Shown here piece after piece: positions 1-11,298 of a stretch of 64,000 bases of DNA. A model generated the notes under the pieces. That model searched no databases, was not told the origin of the DNA, and was given only the letters and a program-made list of their open reading frames with translations. Source of the DNA: Isoetes taiwanensis. Taxonomy: Eukaryota > Streptophyta > Lycopodiopsida > Isoetales > Isoetaceae. Each line of letters opens with the position of its first letter. Position 1 is the stretch's first letter. The DNA is taken from assembly GCA_021234155.1 (NCBI GenBank), contig JAJEKV010000012.1, positions 7,344,448 through 7,408,447 of the forward strand, written 5' to 3'. A program made the translations under genes and the position numbers.

Positions 1-832
1 ACTATAAAGTTTGAGGCAATATACTAAAAGGTGTTGATTTTATACATATATTATACGATTTAGGGGCTCTCGCTACCCTACGTTACCCTCCATGAGAATA
101 TACACCCAAACCAAAGGGGTTTTTAGAGGGATTTTAATTTAAAGGTATTGAATGCAATGGTTTGTGTTGATTAATGTTAATGGTAGTTATATTAAAAAAA
201 ACAAAAAGGGGCCCTTCGGGCCATAACATAAGCAAACAAAACTAAACCATCATATATCTTCTCGAACATGGCACACAGTATGGTATTACAAATATCATAC
301 AAGCACCTCTTACTCACATATACGAATATCATACAAGCAAGTAAAAAAGGGTTCTGCAATGCTCCGCTTTGAGAACTTGAATGACAAATAAGAAGTTAAA
401 AACAAGAGCATCAACCCTCTGAGAACTTGAACAACAAATAAAAACTTAGAACAAGAGCATCAAGAAATATTGTGCTTGTTGGCAACAAAAAGCAAGGTAT
501 TTATTGCGTAAGTATTCAATCAAATCCCTCAAGTATAACTTCCAACAAGATAGAAGCCTTCAGTTGGAAATAAAAAATATGAGTTCTACACAACTTTCAG
601 TAAGATAGAAGCTTCCAATTGTCACAGGAATGGTGGGAGTAAACTCAAGTCCACCCACATAAGATGCATCATTTGACAAAGGCTACTTTAACAGGATAAT
701 GTAATGTGCTAACAAATTCATTGTATCGATCCAATGGATTATCATCGTCATCTAGCAAAGATTGTGCATGCTGTATCTGCAAGTTGCTGCGCATATGTAC
801 AAGGTATCACAAAAGCTTCTAGATGCTTATGG
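1..832. other. Non-coding flank with short direct repeats
   Basis: I see no gene here. Two imperfect direct copies of a roughly 45-bp unit lie at about 369-412 and 420-462; both contain gagaacttgaa and end in caagagcatcaa. A second weak repeat (agatagaagc) occurs near 548 and 603. A small GC-rich hairpin (gggcccttcgggcc) is at about 209-222. This is the sequence into which the retrotransposon starting at 833 was inserted. Confidence 0.5.
828..832. repeat. Left target-site duplication TATGG
   Basis: The five bases TATGG directly precede the TG that starts the 5' LTR. The same five bases directly follow the CA that ends the 3' LTR (11889-11893). A 5-bp duplication is what a Ty3/gypsy integrase leaves, so both element ends are original. 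Confidence 0.9.
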
Positions 833-1406
833 TGTTAGTCACGTGCCTCACAGTGCGGGACTATTCATAAATCTGACGGACGGGTCAAGAACAAGGATCC
901 ACTGATCGACCCACGGGTCAGCCATCAAAGGCTCGTGAAGACCAAGCGGCGAACCACGCGGTCAAAACTGCGTCGCGTCCCAGAGGCGCCGCTCGGACAA
1001 ATGGCGGCCCGTCCAGCGTCGGCGTGTGATTCTAGAGCACTTCAAGAGGCACCGCCAACATTCACCCATCGGGCCTCCTTCCGAGAGTCGCACCAGAGAT
1101 CGGTCGGAGAGTGTCTATATTGGGCCAAAGGCCATTGTACTATATGACTAGAACTAGCACATGAGTTTTTTAGATGAGTTTTGAGTCTTGTCTCTCTTGA
1201 TCTTCTCTCGATTCGCGAGAGCTCATGTATGTTCATCATTGATATCAAGGAAGCTTATCATTTTCCCCTCCTTTGTTCTCTCTTGTTCTTTTTCTTCTTC
1301 TTGTTCTTTTCTTGCAAATCCGTGACATAGTCCCCGGTTCTCTCTGTCGAATCAAGGGTCCTCACAGCAGGCTGTCTTGCAGGAGTTCAGAACCGGACCC
1401 CAAACA
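833..1406 (+). repeat. 5' LTR of the Ty3/gypsy element
   Basis: 574 bp, TG...CA ends, aligned along its length with 11299-11888. It includes a T/C-rich stretch (ttgttctctcttgttctttt, about 1273-1310) and the shared segment gggccaaaggccattgtac followed by tatatga, which could act as a TATA-like region. Confidence 0.92.
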
Positions 1407-1624
1407 CATCATCGCCATTTGCGCGGTACGATTCGATTTTCCTTTCTTACATCGAAATGTGCATTAGAAACTTCGCGCCCGGAAGAACTTCTTTCCCAGA
1501 GCGTCACCGGCAGGCGCCATCATCGAAAGAGGCATTGCATTGTTGACATGTATGGATACGCTTATGACATTGAGGGAGGCCACATTCGGTCTCGGGCTCG
1601 GTCGGCGCCACCACCCCTCGTGTC

Positions 1625-2760
1625 ATGTCTCGTCCAAATTCTCGCCTCAAAGCGTGCAAACATTGCTCCGACGACCGATTCTCCCTCATCACTCTCGGGG
1701 AGCCCTATCAGGCTCCACGCTCAACCTACTTTCATACCCCGAACATGCCTTCATCCATCACTCTTACGGCCCATGCGCCTCTGCCTTCACAACCATCATC
1801 TCCTAAGGGGGCCGGGGGATATCCACATGTCTCTTTTGCTCCTCCCGAGAATTTCCCTTCCCTACCTTTCCATAGCTCTTCTTCTTTTTACACTCTTACA
1901 GACCTCAAAACAAATGATCTCGGTACCTCCACATCAACCACCCCTTGACATGGTCTTTTCAAACACCATACCACCTCCAACTCCACCTCAATATCCTCAC
2001 TATCATGTTCTGTCCAGCCCGGCCTTTATTACCTCTACCTTCCGGACCCTTAAGGCTGACTTATCCCACCTTTGGCAACCACGAAAGGCAAACCTTTGGA
2101 CCAAAGTGCTCATGCCCACATGGAAGAATTTGAGGCTCTGGCTGTCTGAATGGTCATGCGCCAACCTCAACTGAAATTCCACATCTTTTCCACCACATTG
2201 CGTGGCTCCCCTCATCAATGGCTCATGTCCAACAAAAGCCTTTGGAAACAAGATTGGTCCGAAATGAAAGCGCTTTTCTTTCTCACTATGGGACCCGCGG
2301 ATGATGATCAACTTCATCTCAAGCAACTCAATGACCTTCAGCAAGAGCCCGCGAGTGCAGGGATTTTTGCGGGCCGTCTTCACGTGCTCGGCAAACTCAG
2401 GAGGTACCCCCACCGCCGAGCGGATCTTGAGTGCGTTTCTCCAAGGACTTCCTCGGCTATCAGACTCATGGTGAATACACTGCAGAAGACTTTGGGCCGG
2501 GGCTATCGATCTTGTCAATCACTTTCGATCAATGTTTCCTCAGGTGGCGTGGCTCCGAGGGAGCTCCCTTTCATTCCACCCGTCATGGTTCCCCGGCCCG
2601 ATGTTCAACCTCAACCGCCAATCCGGGCGGTCATCGATGGATCTGGTGCCATATCGCAAATATCAAGGCCACTTGGCGAATGAGTGCAACTCCACCAATG
2701 GCCGCCTCATTGTAAGCGCTGCAACATGTGCAATCATACCCGCGGAAGAGTGCACTTTCG
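1625..2760 (+). pseudogene. Decayed gag (capsid and zinc-knuckle region)
   Basis: The reading begins with a Met at 1625 and passes through several frames. At about 2150-2290 a retrotransposon gag core is readable (FHIFSTTLRGSPHQW, then a WSEMKALFF-like segment), matching the plant Ty3/gypsy capsid pattern in which a conserved Trp follows 'L.G.A..W'. At about 2655-2690 the motif YRKYQGHLANEC lies where a CCHC zinc knuckle is expected. Its last His and Cys are present but the first two Cys positions read Tyr, consistent with G-to-A/C-to-T decay. A second Cys cluster (CKRCNMCNHT) follows at about 2705-2740. Gag would coat the RNA genome in the cytoplasm; this copy is broken by several in-frame stops. 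Confidence 0.75.
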
Positions 2761-3639
2761 CACTCATCCTACACCTTCGCCAACAAAATGGTTTATCAAG
2801 TGCAAACAACACCTCAGCACCAATCGCGCACTATCGCAGCCACCGCTGCAGGCGCAACCCAATCAACTCTATCAGCAGCAGGGCAACAGCGGGGACCCAA
2901 CACCGTCCTCCTTTTGATCCTTGGCTTCGGTGTTATTTGTCAGAATGGGGTCATACCACCGCGGCGTGTCCTCAACTCCCACAAGTTCAGATGCGGCTTC
3001 GGCACCAATCGGACCACATCCGTCAGCCTCACGGCTTACCAACTCACGGATTGCTAATGGCAAACAAGGCCCGGCGTCTGTTCTTGGGAAGCCACCTCGG
3101 CGCCTCGGCAATCACGCTATCAACCGGCTTACGCCAATCAACCTCGGATGGATCAACAAGCCACGGGGAAGAAATTTTTGGGGCTCTTAATCCTCCGGTC
3201 CGGCCATCCAATTGGGTTGGTTTGGTCTCACGCCGGAACCAGTCCGTCCGTCCCTTAACCATTATTCCTAATGGCGCGCCCGCCTTTGCGGTCAGCGCCA
3301 ATTCCTCGGGCGGAAGACAAAAGGTCCATTTTGCACCGACTTGGAGAAACTCATGCGAATGTCATGCCTAAAGTTAGCCAAAAGCATTTTGAATCTCATG
3401 CAAAGCTCTTGCTGAAGGCCGCCCGTTGGCTAATGTCCATGTCACCACTAGAGCTCAACAAAGACAAGGCGCACCTTCCGTCTCAACCTCGCGCTCTCGG
3501 ACATATCCCAATATTCTGCGGAGGTTGACCTACTCAAAAAGTTCTTTGCTTCTTTACCACGCCTCCCGCTTTTGTGGATCCGGCCGGATCCTTTTTCTCA
3601 TGTGCCTGCGGAACTCCAAGAGGAGCTAGCCAAAATCAA

Positions 3640-4110
3640 AATTCCTTTAAGCTTGGCCACAATTTTGAAACTTTGTCACGCTCTCAAGGACCAGTTACCA
3701 CTCCGATTGTTTTGGTTGGGGCTGTTGCTACCTCTACACCCCGGTACATGCCACGATTGGGTAATCAGCAAGTCAACCATGTTCAAATTGGCCCGGAGGT
3801 AGTGCGGTCAATCTCATTACGGACAAACTCCGCCAAACAAATGGGCATCAAACAACTCTATGGTGCCCCTATGACATCAAATTGGCCAATGGCCACATCC
3901 GCGAGACCTCAAAGGCGTCCGCCTCTTCTTCACATCAACATTGGTGATCTCAGTTTCCCTTGGAATTTGGTGTTTGGAAGGCTGGGAAGATCGGTGATTA
4001 TGAAATGTTGGTCGGGACCTTTTCTCCGCCGGGCCAAGAGTATCCATTCTTGGGCCCACCGATCGGTTAGTCATCACGGATGGTCACCTCAATGCCACCA
4101 TGGACTTGGA
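3640..4110 (+). pseudogene. Aspartic protease relic
   Basis: Around 3797-3840 the translation reads GSAVNLITDKL, which resembles the active-site segment D-S/G-G-S/A-x-V-N-L-I of plant Ty3/gypsy proteases. The catalytic Asp itself is not legible because the frame is lost just upstream. The position between gag and RT fits. Downstream, a segment reading GDYEMLVGTF and GPPIG appears in other frames. The domain would cut the Gag-Pol polyprotein; here it is non-functional. Confidence 0.55.
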
Positions 4111-4729
4111 AGCAGGGCAAAATCATTTCCGTTGACAATCTTTGAACCCTCTCTCAAACATTAGCGATTAGGGGCCCGGAATATCTATCAAGTTCGGGGC
4201 TCCACCTGCGAGTACGCCCTCGTCATCCTACCCAGAATATCTTTGATCCTTGGGAGAAATGACCCTTGATCGGGACCCAGTTGTAGGCTGCTTTGCTTGA
4301 CCCTTACACGGCTCCTTGCAATCGAATTCAGCGGGTTGATCACTTTTCGGATGTGGACTCTCCTGCACACTGTAGATGTCCCACTTATTTGTCATGAAGC
4401 AACCTACGCTTGATGAAACTTCGGCAACCTCTCTTTTCACCACGCGAGTGCCACGCATCTGTTATGCTTCAGCCTCCTGCTCATATTGTCCGGAACCGCG
4501 GAAGTTATCCCCATATTGAGACTCACGAAGTGAGATTGTGGGCGTAGGCAACAATCGGCTGTCCGGAGCTTTGCAAATCTTCGAAACCCTATCGTAACGG
4601 GGCGTCACACTCTTCAAAAATTCAAACACATTTTGGCACGGAGCTCTGAGAGATCTTGGGGGATCAACAAAACCTTGGGGGAACTCACCATTCCTACCAA
4701 AGTCGATGCGTCGTCGATCGGTCTAGCAG

Positions 4730-5430
4730 CGGCGATGCCGGCTCAACCCTAATTGCATTGTGATGCGGCGTCAAAGGGAAATTGACAAACTCCTTCTTGC
4801 TGCGGGTTTGATCTATGAGGTCAAACATTACGAGTGGGTGAGCCCCATCGTCATTGCACTCAAAACACAATGGTAAGATCGGCGTTTGCGTGGACTCACA
4901 GAAAACTCAATCGGGAGCCGCGGGCGTGATCATTTTCCCCTTCCTTCACGGACCCGGGTTACGGAAAAGGGTTCTTTGGACACGAGATGTACTCCTTCAT
5001 GGATGGTTTTCGGCTACAATCGGATCTCAATCAAAGAATACGATCAACTCAAGAACTACCTTCACCACCGGTGGTCACTTTTGCCTACAAGGTGGTTCCT
5101 TTTGGCTTATCAAACTCTCCATCCACGTTTCAGCGTATCATGCTCTCAGTTTTTCATGATTTTATGAAGGAAAATCCCTTCTTGCAAAATTTTCAAGATG
5201 ACTTCTCGCCCTCTGAGTTCCATGGTGACCATTTGGATAAATTGGAACTTCGTCTTTTCGAGAAATGTGATGAGTAGGCATTAGTCTCAATCGAGAAATG
5301 CACCTTTTGCGTCACTAAAGGGTGTTACTGTTTGGGACATGTGGTCGACAAAGCGGTATCACCCGCGGATCTGCCAAAATCATTTTGTGTGCTCAAGGCT
5401 CAAGCACCGGCCAATATCAAAAACAACGCT
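4730..5430 (+). pseudogene. Reverse transcriptase relic (Ty3/gypsy type)
   Basis: The clearest block is about 4987-5277: it reads FAYKVVPFGLSNSPSTFQ, the Ty3/gypsy finger-palm signature usually written MPFGLxNAPxTFQ, followed by VFHDF and then NFQDDF where a YxDDF active site is expected. The second and third Asp are kept but the preceding Tyr is displaced. Further on, EKCTFCVTKGCYCLGHVV matches the thumb segment 'KC.F....V.FLGH.V' (to about 5345). Frames change repeatedly between 4750 and 5000. Enzyme role: copying the element's RNA into cDNA. The in-frame stops rule out activity. Confidence 0.88.
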
Positions 5431-5599
5431 CTTTCTTGGGTAAGGTCAATTATTACTCCACCTTCATTCACGGACTACGCGACCATTGCGGATCCCATTC
5501 ATAAACTCACAGTGATGAATTCACACGGGCTTGGAATTCCCGGGCGGATCTTTGCTTTCCAACGGTTGAAGCTCTTGCTTTTCGGGGCCCGGTTCTTGT

Positions 5600-5960
5600 T
5601 CCTCCTCAATGGGACAAGCCCTTTCATGTCCATGTCGATGTCTCGGCCTTTGCTATTGGGCTGTTCTTTCTCAAAGAATATGATGCGCATTGACGACAAA
5701 CCAAACCGCTTCACGCCAGCCGGAAACTCAATTACGCTGAGCGCAACTACTACGCCCGCAGGCGAGAAGCCTTGGGTTTAATTTTTGCGTCCAGCGCTTC
5801 CGTCACTATCTTTTGGCGGTCGGATCAAATTTTTTGTTGACCACCAAGCACTTCTTTATTTGATCAACAAATCCGCCCACGGGCGCATTGCTCGTTGGGT
5901 CCTCTTACGCAGAATTTGCACCTTTTGAAATTGTTCACAAAATTTGGCAAATCTCATGTT
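5600..5960 (+). pseudogene. RNase H relic
   Basis: After the RT thumb the translation reads FHVHVDVSAFAIG (about 5620-5660), close to the RNase H start 'VYCDAS..AIG' of plant Ty3/gypsy elements, then YAERNYYARRREALGL (about 5730-5780), matching 'NYxxxExExLAL', and finally a TTKHFFI-like segment resembling 'TDHxxL' (about 5838-5860). Several stops interrupt it. The domain would remove the RNA strand during cDNA synthesis. Confidence 0.7.
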
Positions 5961-6179
5961 GTCCCGGATTATCTTTCACGCATCCACCGCGGATGATCCC
6001 TCCTTTGGAGTCTCGAGGCCTTTTTCGGCGCTCAACTCTTTTTGGTCGCGGCAACACCTCATTGGTTTCATGACTTTCAGCGGCCATTATCTCCTCGCGG
6101 CGCTCTTCCCCGGAGGGCGCCCGCGCTCTCTCGATAGCGACAATCCCGTCGACATCGGTTTCTCCGCGAGGTCGGTGAC

Positions 6180-7383
6180 TACACCATGGTTGCGGGCCAT
6201 CTTTACAAAAAGGGTAAAGATACCATCGTATTTGTGTTCTCCCTCATGAGGTCCCGGATATTGTTAGAAGCCCATGAAGGGCTCGGTGGTGGTCATTTTC
6301 ATGGTGACACCGCGGCACGAAAAATCCTTCTTCTTTGGTTATTTTTGGCCCACGCTCTTCAAAGGCGCTCCGCCCGCCCGCCGCGTGTGATGCTTACCCG
6401 GCGTGTGGGGGCGATTACGGCCGTGATGCTCTTCCCTTGGCGCCGATTCGCCCGCGCCACTTCCCGCCCGACCAAATGGGGCATGGATTTTTGTGGGACC
6501 CATCGATCCTCTGCGGCGGCACCCCGTGCGCTACGTACGGTTCTCAGCGACTCACGCTACCAAATGGGCGGGAAGCTTGCGCACTTCCGGAACAACAACT
6601 GCGGCAAAGCACGGTAAGGTTATCTATCAACAAATCATCAGCGATTCGGTGCCCCGCGGCTGGTGGTGATCGTGGTGTCCACTTTATCAATCATACCATC
6701 AAGGGGCGGCGGATTATCTCGATACATCATCACAAGAGCACACCTTACTATCCTCAAAGGGAATGGTTTGGCGAGAAAGCACCAACAAAACTCGGTCACA
6801 ATTCTCAAGAAAATTTGTGGCGCTTCGCCATGTGGCGGCAAACCAAGCTTCCCTCTTTGTTCTTTGGGCTTACAATACTTGTTTCAAAATAGCTCACGGG
6901 TCACCTCCTTTCAAATTGGTTTATGGTCAAGAAGCTCTCATGCCTTTTGAGTACATTCTCCCCACTCTCAGTTTTCAAGCGGCTCACGCCCATAATCCAC
7001 TTTCTTTGCACTCAAAGAAAGGGTTTATCAATTGGAACAGTTGGATGAACTTAGAAGGGATGCTTATATTAGGTGTTCTTCATGGACAACAGGTTGCAAA
7101 AATCTTTACATGACAAGCGGTGAAGACCAAAACATTCAATGAAGGCGATTTGGTTCTTCTTTATGATTCTCGGTACAAAAATTTTCGGGTAAACTTAAGT
7201 TTCGTTGGCTTGGCCCTTATCAAATTGTTCAAGTGGGTTCGACCCGGCGTTTTCCAAGCGGCTGAGTTAGATGGCACTCCATTACCTACACTGGTTAATG
7301 GCTTCGCCTCAAAACATTTCATCCCACAGGCGACAATCAACAAAGCGGTGCGGTTCAAGACACAACCACCCGAAAGTGACTAA
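6180..7383 (+). pseudogene. Integrase relic (zinc-binding, core and C-terminal parts)
   Basis: Three parts can be read. About 6186-6400: EAHEGLGGGHFHGD, then a DAYPACGGD-like pair of Cys, the HHCC zinc-binding domain. About 6720-6960: HHKSTPYYPQ, then a segment equivalent to GNGLAxK, LWAYNTCFK and PFKLVYGQEALMPFEY; these are the hallmark core and post-core motifs of Ty3/gypsy integrase. About 7120-7383: FNEGDLVLLYDSRYKNF and GVFQAAELDG, the C-terminal DNA-binding part (GDLVL..D). The protein would insert cDNA into the chromosome. Frame changes and stops show it is dead. No chromodomain was recognised after the C-terminal part. Confidence 0.88.
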
Positions 7384-8311
7384 AAGCGGTGGCATATTAT
7401 ATTATAGGTGGAATTTTTTAAAAAATGTGGGCACAGACCAGCTATTTCGCTATGGGCGCCCTATATACAAAAAGCGGGCTCGAGCCCTATCTACTAAGTC
7501 CTAAGAAGAAAAACCCTCTACTCGGGTTGGAGCAGAGGTGATCTTGAGGATGTGGTAGAGGTTACGCTTTCAGGGGTCCCAGCGAAGGTGCGAGAACCAC
7601 CTCCATCGCGTTGGTCTTGGATCGGGATGTTCAGCCATCCCGGCACACCAGCCATCCATTCTCAGGCCACGATTGTGGCAGCGCCGAAGAGTCGGACAAT
7701 CCATCTTGCGGGTAATCCACTCGGCGGTTAGTGGGCATAGTGCGATCCTCGTTCAAACCGGCGGCCGCCCATTGGCGCCACGGATGCCTTCGCTTTCCTC
7801 GGTTTGTCTTATAGCCATGGCCCGAGGAACTCCTTGTCGGCGTGGACCAATCACAAAAATCGCCAGCGTGTTTGCAATGCAAAATTTTGTTTCTAAAATG
7901 AGAATCTTTTCTCCCGCCGCATATCTAGCCATGGTACCTCCGACACATTCCTTTTAATGATCCCCGCCGAGGTTGCCGGCATTAAATGCCATTCCTTCTT
8001 TTTCGCCCATCGAACATTAATATGTGTCCTTTGGCCACTGTCACCTCCGTTCCTACTCTCCAGTCTAATCTCCACCGTTCATTGCTTCTCCCTTGGTAGT
8101 TTGGGGACTTAGCCAAATTTTTGCCTCTCAATCGCCTCCTTGGCATCTTTCAACACTGGCACCATCAGCGGTTGCCGTTTTGCCCCTATCATGCCCCTTC
8201 GCCCACCTTTGCTTGGCGCCCTAAACCTTTTTAGTCTCTGGCTGCCCGTCCTCCGTTCTTTGCTTTCGTCCTCCGCCTTGGAATCACTGTTCTTTTCCGC
8301 CAATCTTTGCC

Positions 8312-9526
8312 ATGGCTGCACCAAAATTTTCTACACTTCAAGCCCTCTTTGCTCGGGGATCGGCTCTCTTGAGGCTGTCTCTTTCTTGCGCCCACTTTCA
8401 GGTGAAGCCCTTGTTGGCCCGAATCGTGCGAGTCGCGAGAAACGCGAGAAACTCACGAATTCTCTCAAATGGAACTTCCGGCTCCAAATCGACCCGGTTG
8501 AGGCGGTTCATCGCTAACATCGTCAACAGCCCGCATGGATACACCACAGTGGTCGATGGCACCACCATTTCGTTGACTCAACACCTGATTTCCGAGGTAT
8601 TCCATATTCCTTTGCAAACCCCTTGTTTATCTTGGTCTGCCATACAGGATCTTGATGTCACTAAGTTTGGAGCGCCTGCTTATCACGCAAACGTGCATCG
8701 CCTCACAAATATGGACAAGCCTCATGAAACTTTTGTTAAGTTTCTGTGGCGCAAGTACCTTGGGTATTCTATCAAGAACACCCATATCAATAAGCCTTTC
8801 TATAATATAGTGATCACTGCTACTCGCTCCAACCACCACATTGATTGGCCCCAATTGTTGTTTTACCGTCTTCTCCAAGAAGTTGGCCAGTCTTTGGGCT
8901 GCCACTTCTACCTGACGAAACTTACGTGGGAGGCCATCTTCAAGCCCTCATCGTCATTACTTTCCTCCCTCACCTCCTCATTCTCACTGCTTCCACTCAG
9001 CAGTCCTTTCATTCCCTTCCTCAAAATCCGCCCGGTTGGCACTTCCGCCCTTCTCCTTCGGTCATGCCCGGCCATAACACCTTGCATGTCCTTTGTCTCC
9101 TCCTCCTCTCTGAAACAAGGCCCTCCGGCTTCTCATCATGTCTCAAAGCGTCTCAAACCGGCCGGCGGGCCCCTCGCCTCTGCACCCTCGCCCGGCTTTT
9201 ATATCAATATCGGCCGGGATGCTCAAAGGCTGCTTTGCTCTCCGCGTTACCACGAATCCCAAAGAAGCTCTCATGAATGGGGTTCAAAAGGCTCTGGAGG
9301 CCTCGAGCCGCGGTCCACCGTGACCTTCAAGCTGCCCTTTGCACAAGTTCAAACTTTGGAAGCCCAACTTCAAGAAAAGCCGCGGGGCTCTCTTACAGGG
9401 CCCGCATCGATCTCAACGATTGCAAAGGATCGAGGACCAGCCTACTTGCGGATCAGCGGGCTCAAACTTCAATCCGAAATTCAGGACTTATTGGAGCAAA
9501 ATCAGTCCAAAGCCACCCTCCCGTGA
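8312..9526 (+). CDS. Extra ORF between integrase and 3' LTR (404 aa, unrecognised)
   Basis: A single uninterrupted 404-codon frame starts with ATG at 8312, about 0.9 kb after integrase, and is the only part of the element still open over a long distance. The first 230 residues look like a folded domain (SLTQHLISEVFHIP; FVKFLWRKYLGYSIKNTHIN; WPQLLFYRLLQEVGQSLG). The rest is Ser/Pro-rich and may be shadow sequence after a frameshift. I see no convincing signal peptide or membrane helix, so an envelope function is not supported. Its position matches the additional ORFs of Tat/Athila-type elements. I cannot name its family. Confidence 0.5.
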   Translation: MAAPKFSTLQALFARGSALLRLSLSCAHFQVKPLLARIVRVARNARNSRILSNGTSGSKSTRLRRFIANIVNSPHGYTTVVDGTTISLTQHLISEVFHIPLQTPCLSWSAIQDLDVTKFGAPAYHANVHRLTNMDKPHETFVKFLWRKYLGYSIKNTHINKPFYNIVITATRSNHHIDWPQLLFYRLLQEVGQSLGCHFYLTKLTWEAIFKPSSSLLSSLTSSFSLLPLSSPFIPFLKIRPVGTSALLLRSCPAITPCMSFVSSSSLKQGPPASHHVSKRLKPAGGPLASAPSPGFYINIGRDAQRLLCSPRYHESQRSSHEWGSKGSGGLEPRSTVTFKLPFAQVQTLEAQLQEKPRGSLTGPASISTIAKDRGPAYLRISGLKLQSEIQDLLEQNQSKATLP

Positions 9527-11288
9527 CAAGGAGAAAGATATTGCTAAGCTTCGATGCTTTGTACTCAGAGCTTTGTGACAATTACAACACTCAAGTTCAA
9601 CACCTTACGAGCGTGGCTCAAATTGCCTCTTTGGCGGCTCGGCTCTCCCAGACTTCTCGGCTAACATCCCTCCAAGATCAGCTTACGGAGGTTGAGAAAG
9701 CGAAACTTCTTGATGGCGGAGATTGCCGTGCCGACTCAATGCTCTGGGCAATCCTCCTCCGCGAGGTTAACACTTCTCGAAGCGGGTCCGTGACGAACCA
9801 TATGTTAGAAAAAGGACCACAGGATCCGTGACCTCGAACAACGGCTAGAGCAAGCTATTCAGTATTGATGAGGCTCGGAGACAAAACTTGAAGGCTATAT
9901 TACCATTGCTCACAACACGCTTTGTTGCCTACCCTATTCCTTCCGGTTATCGGATTATGTGGTTGCCCGCCGCCACCTCTTTCTTCTGAAGTGGCATCAC
10001 GGTGATGGTCCCGTGATGTTCCCACAAGACACCTTGGGATTTTCTTCGGATCTGGCCCGACCTCTCTCGTTGAAGACAAAGGTTTATTTTGTGCCCTTTT
10101 AGTCTTTGATCTCATTCCTTTGTGGCGATGGGATATGATCACCTTCCGAGTTGTTCATTAATGGCATACATTTTTCATGATTTCTATCTGGCGGATACGG
10201 GACAAATTTTGAGATGGGCCACATCGGAACTTTCGAGGGTGACCCCACACTTCAATGGTTGCTTTTGGATAACAACCCCTATCGTCTAATCATGATCGGA
10301 CACATGCTCTTCATCAAGAGTACATTGGGAGCTTGCTCATCATTTGCCTCTCGGGCAAGCTGAAGTTATTTGCAACAAATAAGGAAGTATCGCGGGACAT
10401 CAGGGATCTTCCCTTTGCACAAGTTTACATCGCAAACACTGACGGGTTACAATCAGCTGCGTGCTCTTACGGATAGCAAGGCGGTTCCCACGGGTTGGGA
10501 TAGCCCTCTGTTTACTCTCGGCTCCCAGCAGGGTGGGATCGTTGGTGCAAGGCTCTAGATCCTGCCCTTGTCGGTGAATTCAGTGAATTTCCGGCGACGC
10601 CCACCAGGCTGGCTCCCTCTCCAGGTATGCCTCTCTGGGTGCCCCTCCGCGCCCGGGTTTCTTACTTCCGATTGGCGTCTTCCCTTACGGACCAAGGTCA
10701 TGGATGGCCATGCGGGATCCACTCGCCTCAAATCTCGGCCGGATCTCGTTGGGATCCCGCTTCGTCGGGCGATCCGCTTGGGAGGATAATGCCACCTTAG
10801 ACACTATTGAAACCTGGATCTATATTGCCAATGCTGGCGTGGTTGGTAGCGACCGGATGCCATTTATGGCCTCGACACCTTCTTGCGGCATCTTTGCCAC
10901 CTCCCCGACCCTTGGTCCACCGTCAGGCGGGTTTCTGTGCTGCTCTCAAGAGCCTCCTGGTCAGCTCCTCAAATCGGCAGCGTCCATCTTTTTACTGCAA
11001 TCGAATGCCAGCGTCGGTGCTTTCGGTCTCGGTTTGCCTCCTCATGGAGTGCCGGTTTGTTTCTTCCCGAAGCCCATCTTTGCCCTTGAAGACATGGTGC
11101 GCTCTCATTTTCTCATTGACGCCGATCCTGCCCTTGGGCTCAACACTCCTCCTGCTCTTCAAAAACGCCAGGATCTCATTAGCAGTTACCATAATGGTGC
11201 CCGTCCTCACTCCCGTGAGGATCACTTTCAGGCGAGGGCTTCAGCCCTCGGGGAGACACTTCCTCCTTTTCTTCACGGGGTGTCGTTT
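9527..11288 (+). other. Internal 3' region of the Ty3/gypsy element
   Basis: Nearly 1.8 kb between the extra ORF and the polypurine tract. Several frames of 60-266 codons are open, but none shows a recognisable motif. Composition resembles the rest of the element. I read it as decayed continuation of the extra ORF or untranslated element sequence. Confidence 0.4.
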
Positions 11289-11298
11289 GGTGGGGAAG
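11289..11298 (+). promoter_or_regulatory. Polypurine tract before the 3' LTR
   Basis: The purine-rich stretch ggtggggaag lies immediately against the TG of the 3' LTR. In LTR elements this position primes plus-strand DNA synthesis. One T interrupts the tract. Confidence 0.65.

Noticed and set aside
1407-1440. Primer binding site of the first Ty3/gypsy element
   Set aside because: The bases after the 5' LTR do not match the tRNA-Met or other familiar plant primer sites well enough to annotate.
8312-9526. Calling the extra ORF an envelope protein
   Set aside because: No convincing signal peptide, transmembrane helix or fusion features are visible.
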